Below are positions 45,723 to 56,400 of a stretch of 64,000 bases of DNA, piece by piece. The notes beneath the pieces were generated by a model. The model did no database searches, was not told where the DNA came from, and saw only the letters and a program-made list of their open reading frames with translations. The position numbers and the translations under genes are program-made. Numbering within the stretch: position 1 is the stretch's first letter; the number at the start of each line of letters is the position of its first letter. The DNA is from Ferruginibacter sp. (GTDB taxonomy: Bacteria > Bacteroidota > Bacteroidia > Chitinophagales > Chitinophagaceae): assembly GCA_019638485.1 (NCBI GenBank), contig JAHBTP010000001.1:1116001-1180000 (forward strand), read 5' to 3'.

Positions 45723-47666
45723 ATGCTTCTAGGCTTGCAGGATGTTACTTTTGAATTTGGTGCAAGAGTTATCGTACAAGATGCAACATGGCATATTCAA
45801 CCTAACGAGCGTATAGGGCTTGTGGGATATAATGGTACGGGGAAATCAACTCTCTTTAAAGTACTTACCGGTTTTTACTCTCCATCAAAAGGAACTGTTG
45901 AAAAAGGAAGAGAAACTACTATTGGATTTTTACATCAAGATTTATTGGGATTTGACACTGAAGATTCTATTTTAGAAGTTGGACTTGGTGCATTCGATAA
46001 AATAAAGGCCTTGGAAAAAGAATTAGAAGAAATGGCATCCGAGTTGGAAAAAACCGGTGATGAACAATTGGCACACCGCTATGCCGAGAAACTGCATGAA
46101 ATGGATGTATTAGATGGTTATAGCATCCAGCATCGTACAGAAGAAGTGTTACAAGGATTAGGTTTTTCAAATGAAGACTTAGGCAAGCAATACAAGAAGT
46201 TTAGTGGTGGCTGGAGGATGCGTGTTTTGCTGGCAAAAATGATTTTAATGGAGCCTGATGTGCTGTTGTTAGACGAGCCTACCAACCACCTTGATTTGCC
46301 AAGCATTGAATGGTTAGAGAAATATTTACAACATTACAAGGGAGCTGTAGTCATAGTTTCACACGACCGTTTTTTTCTTGACAGAATGGTTACAAAAATT
46401 GTTGAACTCTACCAACAACAACTTCACTTCTATTCAGGCAATTATTCATTTTATGAAAAAGAAAAAGCCCTTCGAATAGACTTACAAAAAAAGGCTTATG
46501 ATAATCAACAGGACTATATTCGTCAACAAGAGCGGTTTGTAGAACGATTTAAAGCTAAAGCCAGCAAGGCTGCACAAGCACAAAGCATCATGAAAAGGCT
46601 GGATAAATTAGACCGAATTGAAGATGTTGAACTTGAGCGACCTAACATTCGGATTAATTTTGAAGTGGAACGTCAGCCCGGTAAAACGATTTGTACATTA
46701 AAAAATATTGATAAAAGCTTCCCTGATATTGAAATTCTTCATCAGGCAAATGCTGAAATTGACCGGGGAGATAAGATAGCGTTGATTGGAGCAAATGGAA
46801 AGGGCAAGTCCACCCTTCTTAGGATTATTGCCGGAGTTGAAACATTTGATGGAGAGCGGGTTTGGGGACATAACGTAAAAGAAGCTTTTTATGCTCAACA
46901 TCAACTTGAAGCCCTTCAGCCGGAAAATGATATTCTTGAGGAAATAAAGGAAGCCCGGAGCGGAAAAACAGATCTGGAGTTACGGGCTGTACTGGGCGCA
47001 TTTCTATTTAGTGGTGATACCATAGAAAAGAAAATTAAAGTATTAAGTGGTGGAGAAAAAGCTCGTGTGGCTTTAGCAAAAGTAATTGTTAGTAGAGCCA
47101 ACTTCTTAATGCTGGATGAACCTACCAACCATCTTGATATTCATTCTGTAGATTTATTGGTGGAAGCGCTAAACAAATATGAAGGCAGCCTAATCTTAGT
47201 GAGTCATGACCGGTATTTTATCAGTCGGGTAGCCAATAAAATTTGGGAAATTGACAATCGCTCTATCCGCGAATTTAAAGGCACCTATAAGGAATGGGAG
47301 GATTGGAAAGAGCGCAGAGAAAAAGAAGCACAAAGAATACTTAAGGAGGTAAAGCCAGAACCCATAGTAGCAGTAAAGGACCACACCAAGGTAATTAAGC
47401 ATCAAAAAGCGAATACGCCAGACCGTGAGGCAAAGAAGGAATTACAAAAATTAAAGAATCGTTTTAGCAAATTAGAAGCTCAAATTTCTTCCTTATCAGC
47501 ATCTGTTAAGAATTTAGAGAAGGATTTAGGTGAACCTGAAGTTTATAATAACAGGGAGCAATTTAAAGCCACTGAATTAGCCTACCAAAATGCCTGCAAC
47601 TCACTTGCACAAGCCAATACAGAGTATGAGGAGTTATTTGAAAAGATAATGCAGCAGGAAGAATAG
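45723..47666 (+). CDS. ABC-F family ATPase
   Basis: A 647-residue soluble protein with two ABC ATPase domains and no membrane helices. Walker A motifs are GYNGTGKST and GANGKGKST; signatures are FSGGWRMRV and LSGGEKARV; Walker B motifs are LLLDEPTNHLDL and LMLDEPTNHLDI. Between the domains is the charged linker typical of ABC-F proteins (LRIDLQKKAYDNQQDYIRQQERFVERFKAKASKAAQAQS region), and the C-terminus forms a coiled coil (residues about 570-645). Such proteins act on the ribosome; the Uup/YdiF-like subgroup fits best. Antibiotic resistance function is not implied. Confidence 0.93.
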   Translation: MLLGLQDVTFEFGARVIVQDATWHIQPNERIGLVGYNGTGKSTLFKVLTGFYSPSKGTVEKGRETTIGFLHQDLLGFDTEDSILEVGLGAFDKIKALEKELEEMASELEKTGDEQLAHRYAEKLHEMDVLDGYSIQHRTEEVLQGLGFSNEDLGKQYKKFSGGWRMRVLLAKMILMEPDVLLLDEPTNHLDLPSIEWLEKYLQHYKGAVVIVSHDRFFLDRMVTKIVELYQQQLHFYSGNYSFYEKEKALRIDLQKKAYDNQQDYIRQQERFVERFKAKASKAAQAQSIMKRLDKLDRIEDVELERPNIRINFEVERQPGKTICTLKNIDKSFPDIEILHQANAEIDRGDKIALIGANGKGKSTLLRIIAGVETFDGERVWGHNVKEAFYAQHQLEALQPENDILEEIKEARSGKTDLELRAVLGAFLFSGDTIEKKIKVLSGGEKARVALAKVIVSRANFLMLDEPTNHLDIHSVDLLVEALNKYEGSLILVSHDRYFISRVANKIWEIDNRSIREFKGTYKEWEDWKERREKEAQRILKEVKPEPIVAVKDHTKVIKHQKANTPDREAKKELQKLKNRFSKLEAQISSLSASVKNLEKDLGEPEVYNNREQFKATELAYQNACNSLAQANTEYEELFEKIMQQEE

Positions 47667-47748
47667 CCTATCCAAACTCCATTGCTATCTTAATAATTCC
47701 TACATAAATTTTTCCTAAAAAAAATAAAAATTATTTCTTTGAATGTTT

Positions 47749-47779
47749 TTTGACATTCAATTTCAACTGCTTACATTTG
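47749..47779 (+). promoter_or_regulatory. Promoter of tRNA-Ser with ideal -33/-7 spacing
   Basis: TTTG at 47749-47752 and TACATTTG at 47772-47779 are separated by exactly 19 bases, the best spacing for the Bacteroidota primary sigma factor. The -7 element ends 4 bases before the tRNA. Confidence 0.75.
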
Positions 47780-47783
47780 CCGC

Positions 47784-47871
<88 letters not shown>

Positions 47872-47894
47872 GTAGCAATACAAAACAATTCAGC

Positions 47895-47928
47895 AGCCTG
47901 TAAATCGTAGTATTTACAGGCTTTTTTG
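47895..47928 (+). terminator. Terminator after tRNA-Ser
   Basis: Perfect 11-bp stem AGCCTGTAAAT / ATTTACAGGCT (47895-47905 with 47912-47922), 6-base loop, then a T-run. Confidence 0.9.
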
Positions 47929-47976
47929 TTTTCCTACCTGCTCAATTCATTCATTAAATCGCATGGCTAAGGGGGC

Positions 47977-48021
47977 AAATTCGGTTACCCGAACCAAATC
48001 AAAATCCGGGTAACCGAATTT
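47977..48021. repeat. Perfect 15-bp inverted repeat upstream of the recombinase
   Basis: AAATTCGGTTACCCG (47977-47991) and CGGGTAACCGAATTT (48007-48021) are exact inverse copies with a 15-base spacer. It lacks a T-run, so it is not a terminator. Possible roles are a recombinase or regulator binding site, or an element-end core. Confidence 0.85.
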
Positions 48022-48117
48022 CTCCGAAACACTTGTCCAGCAAGTAGTTCAGCTTTTGAACATCTTGTTTGAGGCAGCAGATGAATCTAATTTTATCACC
48101 GTAAAAAGGTCACCACC

Positions 48118-49377
48118 ATGCAAGCAAAAGTTTCCATTCTTTTTTATGCAAAAAGAGCAAAAGCCACTACAGACGGGCTTATTCCTATTTATTTACGAGT
48201 TACCGTTGATGGGCAGCGTATTGAAATCAGCACGAAGCGTTATGTTGAAGCTGGCAAATGGTCTGTAGAACAAGGCCGTATGAAAGGCAATTCCGGAGAT
48301 GCACATTCCATAAATACTTACCTGGATATTCTGAAAGGGAAAGTGTACGATTATCAAAAGGAATTAGTGCATGAAGGAAAACAAATTACTGTTGAAACCA
48401 TGCGGAATAAACTTTTAGGAACAGAAGTCAGAAGCCGCATGTTGGTCCCAATCTTTGAAAATCACAATGGCCAGATTGAGGCTTTACTAAATCTTGAATT
48501 TGCTCCTGGCACTTTGGAACGTTATAAAACTTCGCTAAAGCATACCATTGATTTCCTGAAATGGAAATATAATGTTTCAGACATTGACATAAAAAAGATT
48601 GACCACGCCTTTGTAACAGAATACGAATTTTATCTCCGCAGCGTTCGCAAGTGCAATAATAATACTGCTGTTAAGTACATCAAAAATTTCGGTAAAATCA
48701 TCCGCATTTGTATTGCCAATGGCTGGCTGGATAAGAACCCGTTTGTAAACTATAAAGCCAAAGTAAAGGAAGTGGAAAGGGCTTACCTGGTACAGGAAGA
48801 AATACAGGCAATAGCTGATAAAACGTTTGCTACTGAAAGGCTCAACCAGGTGAAAGATATTTTCTTATTCAGTTGCTTTACCGGGCTGGCTTATATAGAT
48901 GTAAAGCAGCTTACCCGTAGCAATATCGGTTTGGGTATTGACGGCGGTAAGTGGATATTCACCAACCGCCAAAAAACCGATACCCGTTCCAACATTCCCT
49001 TATTGCCAATGGCAGAAGAAATCCTGGATAAATATAAACAACACCCACAATGCCTGAATGAAGGAAAGCTGTTACCGGTATTAAGCAATCAAAAAATGAA
49101 TAGCTATCTAAAGGAAATAGCCGACCTCTGCGAAATAAATAAAGAACTTACTTTTCATATTGCCCGGCATACCTTCGCAACAACAGTAACACTTACTAAT
49201 GGCGTACCTATTGAAAGTGTAAGCAAGATGTTGGGACATAAAAATCTGCGAACTACACAGCACTATGCAAAAATCCTGGACAGGAAGGTAAGCGATGATA
49301 TGAAAATGTTGAAATTTAAACTGTCTGGTTGCTCTGACAGGAAAACACTGTTCGGGTTGGTAAATAATCCCATGTAG
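48118..49377 (+). CDS. Tyrosine recombinase / integrase, Bacteroidota type
   Basis: A 419-residue site-specific recombinase. An N-terminal arm-binding domain (VSILFYAKRAKATTDGLIPIYLRVTVDG) precedes the SAM-like core-binding domain (about residues 135-220) and the catalytic domain. Catalytic residues seen are His347 and Arg350 (HIARHTF), His374 (LGHKNLRTT) and nucleophile Tyr383 (QHYAKI). The first catalytic arginine is not in its usual place: TGLR reads TGLA (Ala258), a change shared with other Bacteroidota integrases such as IntDOT, which lacks that Arg. It probably integrated the element at the adjacent tRNA-Ser. Confidence 0.92.
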   Translation: MQAKVSILFYAKRAKATTDGLIPIYLRVTVDGQRIEISTKRYVEAGKWSVEQGRMKGNSGDAHSINTYLDILKGKVYDYQKELVHEGKQITVETMRNKLLGTEVRSRMLVPIFENHNGQIEALLNLEFAPGTLERYKTSLKHTIDFLKWKYNVSDIDIKKIDHAFVTEYEFYLRSVRKCNNNTAVKYIKNFGKIIRICIANGWLDKNPFVNYKAKVKEVERAYLVQEEIQAIADKTFATERLNQVKDIFLFSCFTGLAYIDVKQLTRSNIGLGIDGGKWIFTNRQKTDTRSNIPLLPMAEEILDKYKQHPQCLNEGKLLPVLSNQKMNSYLKEIADLCEINKELTFHIARHTFATTVTLTNGVPIESVSKMLGHKNLRTTQHYAKILDRKVSDDMKMLKFKLSGCSDRKTLFGLVNNPM

Positions 49378-49842
49378 CCTTATACCCTGTTTTGTAACCC
49401 ATACAGGAATGAGCTTTTTGAACCCTCAAATTTTAGTTGCTTTTTTAAACATTTTCAATCCGTACCTGAAGTTAGGGTAAGAAAATATTTGCATAGTAAT
49501 TTTACGCATTTATCCACGTATTTATACAAAACACGTAGTTCGGTTCTAAAAAATATCCACACTAAATTAAGGCTGATATATCTTTTAACCCAATAAGATA
49601 AGGGAATTCGGATAATATTGAATTTCTTAAATATGATCCCTGTGAAAAAGTTCCCACTTTAGGGTATTTTTTTTAGTCAAATTATTTCAAACATTTGCAG
49701 CCTCAATTATAATATTTGACGAAGTAAAACAGTAGGAATAACCGTAGAGCAGGATTGCAATAAATAGGTTCAAAAAAGCATGTTTTACCGATAGCAATAT
49801 AAAGGGCAAAGCGCTTATTGAGGTTACCAAATTATTCGTTTT
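49378..49842. other. Intergenic region between recombinase and cargo operon
   Basis: This 465-base AT-rich spacer contrasts with the richer genes on both sides. The promoter of the downstream cargo genes should be here. TTTG at 49694 and ATATTTG near 49711 look promoter-like, but the spacing (about 12) is too short to claim. No gene or large repeat is visible. Confidence 0.45.
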
Positions 49843-52266
49843 TTGAGAAAATTATTTTTTTTAATACTGCTTCCTGCGGGTTTACATTGCTATTCACAAA
49901 GTAAAACTGACCAATTAGAGACAAAGTCATTGCCTCCTGGTTTTATATTTCCAACAACTCAAATTACTATAACCGATTCCGGCTTCTATTTCAACCAGTT
50001 TTCTAAATCAACATGTAAAGGTTATTTCCAGGAATCGAAGTTTTATCCTTATCCGCCGGATGTTACTCCGGTTCCCCCATCAGAAATTTCTCAAATACAG
50101 GCGATAACACCGAAACAGGTAAAATTTCTTAGCATACACGGTAATATCTCGTATGATTTTTTTTACCGCAGCCGCATAGATACTCCAATCAACCAACAGA
50201 ATTTTCAGCAGCATACCGAACGGGTTTATCTGGATGTGCTTATTAAGGAAAAATATCCCCTAAAAGTAAATTTCACGAGCAGGCAGAGCAACTCACCATA
50301 TTTCAGGGATTTTGTTGATGTAAATTTCAGTTTCGATAAATACACCTACAATAAAAATTTGAAGCAGCAGCTTTTAGATAAACTTAAAAAGCAGGTTCCT
50401 CAATACAAGTTACCGGATTTAACTGCGGCGGAGGCATTGCTGAAAAAATACCAGGCTGATCTTGATAAAACAAAAAAATGGCTGGATGATCCAGGCACTT
50501 TACAAAAAATTATTGAAGAAAAAGAGAGGCTTTACTATCAAAACCTGAAAAATGTTGAAGATTCCATCAATAGAATAACAGTACAAAATAGTATTTCAGA
50601 CAGTATCAATAAAATAAATGCAAGCATCGCAACACTAAATGCGAAGGCCAACGGAATACAGAACAAGGTTATTGATTCGCTGAACCATGTAAAAGAAAAT
50701 ATGCTTGCCAAAAAGACAAGTATTACTGATGCAGCGAAGGCGAAGGCTGATAGTATTGCAGCACCGCTTGCTGCGTATTATGAAAAGCAAAAGGCAAAAC
50801 TGGATAGTTTGCAAAAAACTGTAGCTAAATACCAGTCAAAAGTTGACAGTATAAAAGCCGGAGTACAGAAAAATATAGCAAGCATACGTCAAAAAATATA
50901 TAAGGCAACAAGCGAAAAGCAATTAAGAAAACTGGCAGAAGAAAACGGTATCCCCATTGATAAAAGAACAAAAATTGAAAAACAATTAGCAGCAATTAAA
51001 AACTTTAGCATCGGCAGAAGTGTTTTGAACTATACGGAACTTACCGCTCAAAACATAACGGTGTCTGGAATAAATATAGAATATAACTCGTCTTATTATG
51101 CGGCCTTTGCAGCAGGGAAAATAGATTATCGTTTCAGGGATTTTTATACCCGCAAAGCAAGGCAGAATAATCAGTACATCATCATGGGCAGGCTTGGAGT
51201 GGGTGATAAAGATCATGCTGCCGTTATTTTCAGTTATTTCACCGGTAGAAAGAGTAATAATAATTATGGTTACAACGACAGCGCAAACAGTTCGGTTAAT
51301 TTGGCGGGCTATTCAGTGGAGGCGATTTTGAAAAAAGATGAAAATAATTTTTTAAGCGCTGAATTTGCCAAAAGCACCAAACCGGTTATTGGTAATTTGT
51401 CATCGGGCAAACAAAGTGGTTCGTTACTCCGGTTTAGCGACCCAAGTAATATGGGTATTAATTTCAAAGCCCAGGCAACTATCCCTGAAACACATACAAA
51501 GCTCAGCGGGTTTTACAGGAAAACAGGAGAAAATTTTCAGTCCTTTAGTTTATTCAGTTATAATACCAATCAGACTGCCTGGCTCGGAAGGGTTGACCAG
51601 TCATTTTATAAAGACAGGATTACGCTTACAGGAATGCTCCGGCGTAATGATTTCAGCAATCCGTTTACCGATAAAACGTATAAAACAAGTACCATTTTCA
51701 AAAGTGTATTGCTGAATGTGCGTTTACGAAAACTTCCCACTATCAGTGTCGGATATTATCCGGGTACACAGCTTTATTTGATTGATAAGGAAACCATTCG
51801 TGAATCTGCATATTATATACTTAATGCTTCTGCCGGCTACAGCTATATTTTAAAAGGTTTACAGATGAACAGCATAGTCGTATATAATAAATATACGAGC
51901 GAAGCAACTGATTCGGGATTTATGCCTTACAAAGGCATAAATATATATGCTTCACAGGCAGTACTGTTTTCTAAAATGCAATTGCAGGGAGGTTATGCTT
52001 ACACAAAACAATCCTTATTACAATATGCTACCATAGAAGCTACGGCGGACTATTCTGTAAGAAGCTGGTTGAAGGTTGGTGCAGGATTAAAATACAATAA
52101 AATAAAAGATGGTCCTGCTTATGTGGGAGAGAGTTTGCAAATAAGAACTGAATTTAAAAAATTGGGCGGGGTGCAGTTGCAATATGAAAAATCATATCTG
52201 CCAACGTATACGCAACAATTGTCGCCCGTAGAAATAGGAAGGATAAGTTATTACAGGCGTTTTTGA
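49843..52266 (+). CDS. Outer-membrane beta-barrel protein with a long coiled coil
   Basis: An 807-residue protein beginning at TTG 49843, directly at a signal peptide (MRKLFFLILLPAGLHCYSQ). Residues about 30-170 are beta-rich. Residues about 190-385 form a long Lys/Ala/Asp/Ser-rich helical region with repeated DSI and KADSI patterns, a likely coiled coil. The remainder alternates short polar/hydrophobic strands (LSAEFAKST, GRLGVGDKDHAAVIFSYFTG, VSVGYYPG-like and YSVRSWLKVGAGLKYN) and ends in YYRRF, whose final Phe is the usual outer-membrane insertion signal. It should be an outer-membrane pore or anchor for the cargo proteins downstream; the exact role is inference. I recognise no named family. 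Confidence 0.72.
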   Translation: MRKLFFLILLPAGLHCYSQSKTDQLETKSLPPGFIFPTTQITITDSGFYFNQFSKSTCKGYFQESKFYPYPPDVTPVPPSEISQIQAITPKQVKFLSIHGNISYDFFYRSRIDTPINQQNFQQHTERVYLDVLIKEKYPLKVNFTSRQSNSPYFRDFVDVNFSFDKYTYNKNLKQQLLDKLKKQVPQYKLPDLTAAEALLKKYQADLDKTKKWLDDPGTLQKIIEEKERLYYQNLKNVEDSINRITVQNSISDSINKINASIATLNAKANGIQNKVIDSLNHVKENMLAKKTSITDAAKAKADSIAAPLAAYYEKQKAKLDSLQKTVAKYQSKVDSIKAGVQKNIASIRQKIYKATSEKQLRKLAEENGIPIDKRTKIEKQLAAIKNFSIGRSVLNYTELTAQNITVSGINIEYNSSYYAAFAAGKIDYRFRDFYTRKARQNNQYIIMGRLGVGDKDHAAVIFSYFTGRKSNNNYGYNDSANSSVNLAGYSVEAILKKDENNFLSAEFAKSTKPVIGNLSSGKQSGSLLRFSDPSNMGINFKAQATIPETHTKLSGFYRKTGENFQSFSLFSYNTNQTAWLGRVDQSFYKDRITLTGMLRRNDFSNPFTDKTYKTSTIFKSVLLNVRLRKLPTISVGYYPGTQLYLIDKETIRESAYYILNASAGYSYILKGLQMNSIVVYNKYTSEATDSGFMPYKGINIYASQAVLFSKMQLQGGYAYTKQSLLQYATIEATADYSVRSWLKVGAGLKYNKIKDGPAYVGESLQIRTEFKKLGGVQLQYEKSYLPTYTQQLSPVEIGRISYYRRF

Positions 52267-52326
52267 GGAAGAAAAACAGATGAACGGAAAAATATTCCGG
52301 GTTTATAACGAAATAAAAAATCGGTT

Positions 52327-53436
52327 ATGATTAAAAACATTTTTGGTGTTTGCTTGCTGGCATTGCCCTTATTGGGAAAAGCGCAGGTTAATGTAAATGT
52401 GCAGATGCCCCCGGCGGGGTTGCTGCAAAAAGAAATGCTGTGGAATCTGGTGTTAGTCAATAATGGCAGTGATGCTCTTGATGTTACGATGCAGCTCAAT
52501 TTACAAGACGCAGCGACCGGGCAGGTGGTGTTAACTGCAACAACCGGTAACCTGTTATTAGCTAAAGGTGTCAAAATGATTAAGGCCGGTGATATTCAGC
52601 CTGTCAGCTATACCTACAATCTGCCCGACTTTGCCCGAAGTTACCTGCCAATGGGAAGTTATGTGGCCTGCTACCAGGTTATTAATGCCGGGGCCAGGAA
52701 AGAATCTCCTATTGCAGAAGATTGTATTCGTTTTAATGTTGACCCGCTCAGCCCGCCCGTACTTAGCAGCCCGGCTGATAAATCTGTAATAGAAACGCCT
52801 TACCCGCAATTTACCTGGATGCCGCCAACGCCTTTCGATATGTTTACTTCGCTGAGCTACGACTTGCTGATAACGGAAGTATCGGAAGGCCAATCTTCAT
52901 CGGAAGCTATTCAGTATAATACACCGGTATACGCAAAATCAAATCTTTCGCAACCTTATGAAGCGTATGCAACGAGTTTTACAAAGCTCGATACAGGAAA
53001 GCTCTATGCCTGGCAGGTAGTGGCAACAAATGGTTTGAACTATGCTGCCAAGACAGAAATCTGGACATTTAAGATTGCTCCTCCTTCGTGGGTAAAACAA
53101 CTCATTGAGCAAACTCCCTATATAAAAATGAAAAGAGATAATCCCGAAAAAGGGATTGCACCCAACGGAATTTTAAAAATGAGCTATACCAATGAAACAA
53201 CTGATACGCTGGTAAAAGTTCGGGTCAAAGAGGTAAGCGCCGTTAATAAAGAAGCAGTAGTATTTGAGGTGAAAATAAACCGTGGTGAAAACCTTTTGCA
53301 GAAAGATGTACAAAAATTATTGCAGGCCAGAGAAGGAATCCTTTACGAAGCCACTATCAGCAATAGCCGTAGTGAGGTGTGGCGGATGCTTTTTGAAGTG
53401 AAAGAGTATAAAGACAAAAAAACAGAAAGGAATTAA
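52327..53436 (+). CDS. Secreted Ig/fibronectin-like protein
   Basis: A 369-residue protein with a signal peptide (MIKNIFGVCLLALPLLGKAQ) and two or three beta-sandwich domains. The first (about 20-130) holds LLQKEMLWNLVLVNNGSDALDVTMQLNLQD. A second, fibronectin III-like domain shows PPVLSSPADKSVIETPYPQFTWMPP and YAWQVVATNGLNYAAKTEIWTFKI, a common Bacteroidota arrangement for surface or periplasmic proteins. No catalytic motif is seen. It starts 60 bases after the barrel gene and ends 41 bases before the giant gene, so it is probably part of their transcript and complex. Confidence 0.72.
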   Translation: MIKNIFGVCLLALPLLGKAQVNVNVQMPPAGLLQKEMLWNLVLVNNGSDALDVTMQLNLQDAATGQVVLTATTGNLLLAKGVKMIKAGDIQPVSYTYNLPDFARSYLPMGSYVACYQVINAGARKESPIAEDCIRFNVDPLSPPVLSSPADKSVIETPYPQFTWMPPTPFDMFTSLSYDLLITEVSEGQSSSEAIQYNTPVYAKSNLSQPYEAYATSFTKLDTGKLYAWQVVATNGLNYAAKTEIWTFKIAPPSWVKQLIEQTPYIKMKRDNPEKGIAPNGILKMSYTNETTDTLVKVRVKEVSAVNKEAVVFEVKINRGENLLQKDVQKLLQAREGILYEATISNSRSEVWRMLFEVKEYKDKKTERN

Positions 53437-53477
53437 TACACCGGTAAAACAAACCAACACACTAATTTATCTAAGTT

Positions 53478-56400
53478 ATGTTATACAGATTATCCAGCCG
53501 TTATCAAAGGGAAGCAGCGTTGACCTTACTATCGGTATTTTTCATTTCAGGGATAGGTGGCTTAAAGGCACAAGTATTGAATGGCGACAACCGGCAGAGT
53601 GATTATTATGCTTATTCGTATGGCAGTAAAGGCTATGAACGTTCTTTAACAGGAAATGCCAAAACTGTTCAGCCTAATGATTTTCTTACTCCGGCAGCAG
53701 GTGATTATGGAAATGACAAAGGCAAAAAAATAAAGCAGTTGTCAACCGGTCTTCAGAATTTCAGCAAAAAGCAAAGCAGGACGTTTGACAAAGCAGATGT
53801 TGGCGGTCCGAGCCAGCCGGAAATGACCGCTTTCAAATCAGTGGGGTCGGATAATATGGTATCGCCCTTTACCGGTGATTTTTCTTATAATATTCCCTTG
53901 CTGGATGTGGGTGGTTATCCTATCAATATGTTTTATAATAGCGGCATCACAATGGACCAGGAAGCCAGTTGGGTTGGTTTGGGATGGAACATTAACCCTG
54001 GTACAGTTACCCGTAACATGCGGGGATTGCCGGATGATTTTAACGGGTCGGATTCAATAACCAAAACACAGAGTTTTCGTGATGATAAAACCTTTGGACT
54101 TACTGTTGGAGGCAATATAAAACTGGCCGGTTTCCCTTTAAGTATAGGCGCCAATATGGGACTGGCATGGAATAATAAATTAGGCGTTTCATCGGAAGCG
54201 GGAGTGAATGCGGCATTAAGCATCAGTTCAAAAAGCGGTTCAACAAAAACTTATGCACTCACTGTAGGCGCAGGCTTAAATGCCAGTTCAAGAAGCGGTG
54301 CTGGTTATTCTCCGTCTATTTCATTACAGAGAGAAATGGGGAAAGGCTCTTATGGTAATCTCAATGGCTCTATTGGTGTGGGATATAATTACAGTTCCCG
54401 TATGGGACTAACCTCCATGCACCTCGATATGAATGTTTCAGAGAGCTACAAACGGGCCGATGACCAAAAATATACTGGTAGTATTGATTGGGCAAGCAGT
54501 TCAGGAACATTGTCCTTTGCCTACCCTTCCGTAGTGCCTTCGATAACCAAGCCTTTTACAAGAGAGAATTACAGCCTGGAATTATCAATGGGCGGCGAAT
54601 TATACAGCGTAAATCTTCACGGAAAAATAAAAGGTTATTACACCCGCACTTTCCTGGCTGATGATGATAAGGTAAGCTATCATCCGGCTTATGGAATGCT
54701 ATACCTGCAAAGTGCAAACAACAATAAAGATGCCCTGCTGGACTTTAATAGGGCTAACGATGGCGTATATACGCCTAATACACCTGCTATTGCCATGCCT
54801 GTTTACACTTATGATGTATTCAGCATCAATGGCGAAGGCACTGGAGGTTCATTCAGGGCTTACCGGGGCGATGTGGGACACATGCGGGACGCTACCGTTA
54901 AAACAAGAGAAAATGCTTTTGGACTCGGAGTGGATTTAGGATTTGGGAATATGGTGCATGTAGGGGCAGACTTAAACTATGTATATTCTCCTACTGAGAT
55001 TGGAGATTGGGTAACTAATAATATGGCCGGCGAGGCCTTTTCATTCCGTCAAAATGATAAAGATTACCAGGCTGCTTATTTTAAGAATCCAAGTGAAAAA
55101 ACCGTTCCTGATGCCGGTTTTCAAACAGCCATGTCCGGTGATGAACTGGTTCGTTTTAAAATGGCTAATACCGCTTCCGCAAATCCGATGTTGTTACCAA
55201 AATTAATCCGTTATGATGCAACAAAGAATGTGCTTGGAGAGAAAATTGTCTTAACGGATAGCACTAAGAAATTTAACAGGGATAAGCGTACACAGGTAAT
55301 AAGTTTTTTAAATGCAGAAGAATCAGAGCGCATCGGTATGAATAGCAAGCTCTATTCCTATAACAGCCAGGGAGCTTATGAGAACAAAATTATTTTCAGC
55401 GCCGGTTGCAACAAAACAGGAATAGATTCTTTCTACCGCAATCATGATGTCAATCATACTTCGCTTACTCAACCGGCAGTGCTTGGTGGTGAAGTCGTAC
55501 CCTTCCGTCGTATGCACCATATATCTGAAATTGATGTATTGGGGAACGACGGTAAAAAATATGTTTATGGATTGCCTGTCTATAATAAGAAACAATATAA
55601 TGTAACATTCAGCATTGATGCTTCGGAAAAAGTAAGCAATACAAAAGCTGTATATACATTAGGTGATAATACGGTAAATAACAGCAAAGGCCGTGATTGG
55701 ATAATGGAGAAAGAAGAAATACCGGCTTATACCCATTCTTATTTATTAACTGAACTTACGTCGCCTAATTATGTTGATGTGACCGGGAACGGGATTTCAG
55801 AAGATGATATTGGTGATGCGGTTAAATTCAATTATACAAAATACAATGATTATAAATGGCGCACCCCTGTTGGTAGCAATACTGCCAGCTATAGCAGTGG
55901 ACTGAAAACAGATGAAAAAGATGATAAAGCTCACTATGTATATGGCGAGAGGGAACAGTGGTATCTGTATTCAGTCGAATCCAAAAACATGGTTGCCCGT
56001 TTTTATGTAAAAAGCGACCGCAAAGATGGCCGTCCTGTAGTGGATGAAAATGGTACACTCGACATGAATGCTTCTAATGGCATGAAACGTTTGGATAAAA
56101 TTTCTCTTTTTTCAAAAGGCGATCTGACCAGGTACGGAGATAATGCCAAACCCATAAAAACTATCCGGTTTTTCCAAAGTTACAAGCTATGTAAAAATAC
56201 AACCGCTGCCAATGAGTTAGGCAGTAACATAGAACCGGGACAAGGTAAATTAACCTTAGACAGTATCTGGATAACCTATAACGGCAATACCCGTAAGCCA
56301 AAAAGCAAATACGTTTTTTATTATCCTGCTGACAATAATCCCAATTACAGCTTTGAACAAAGTGATCGTTGGGGAACATTCAAACCCCAAACCGATAATC

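Noticed and set aside
47741..47758. GAATGT/ACATTC stem as a terminator for the ABC-F gene
   Set aside because: It overlaps the tRNA-Ser -33 element and has no T-run after it; its role as a terminator is unsupported.
48056..48268. Short frame overlapping the recombinase start
   Set aside because: The overlapping frame encodes the recombinase arm domain, and this one shows no family features.
49690..49720. Promoter for the island cargo operon
   Set aside because: TTTG and ATTTG are present but the spacing is about 12 bases, well below 19, and the -7 lacks TA in the right place.
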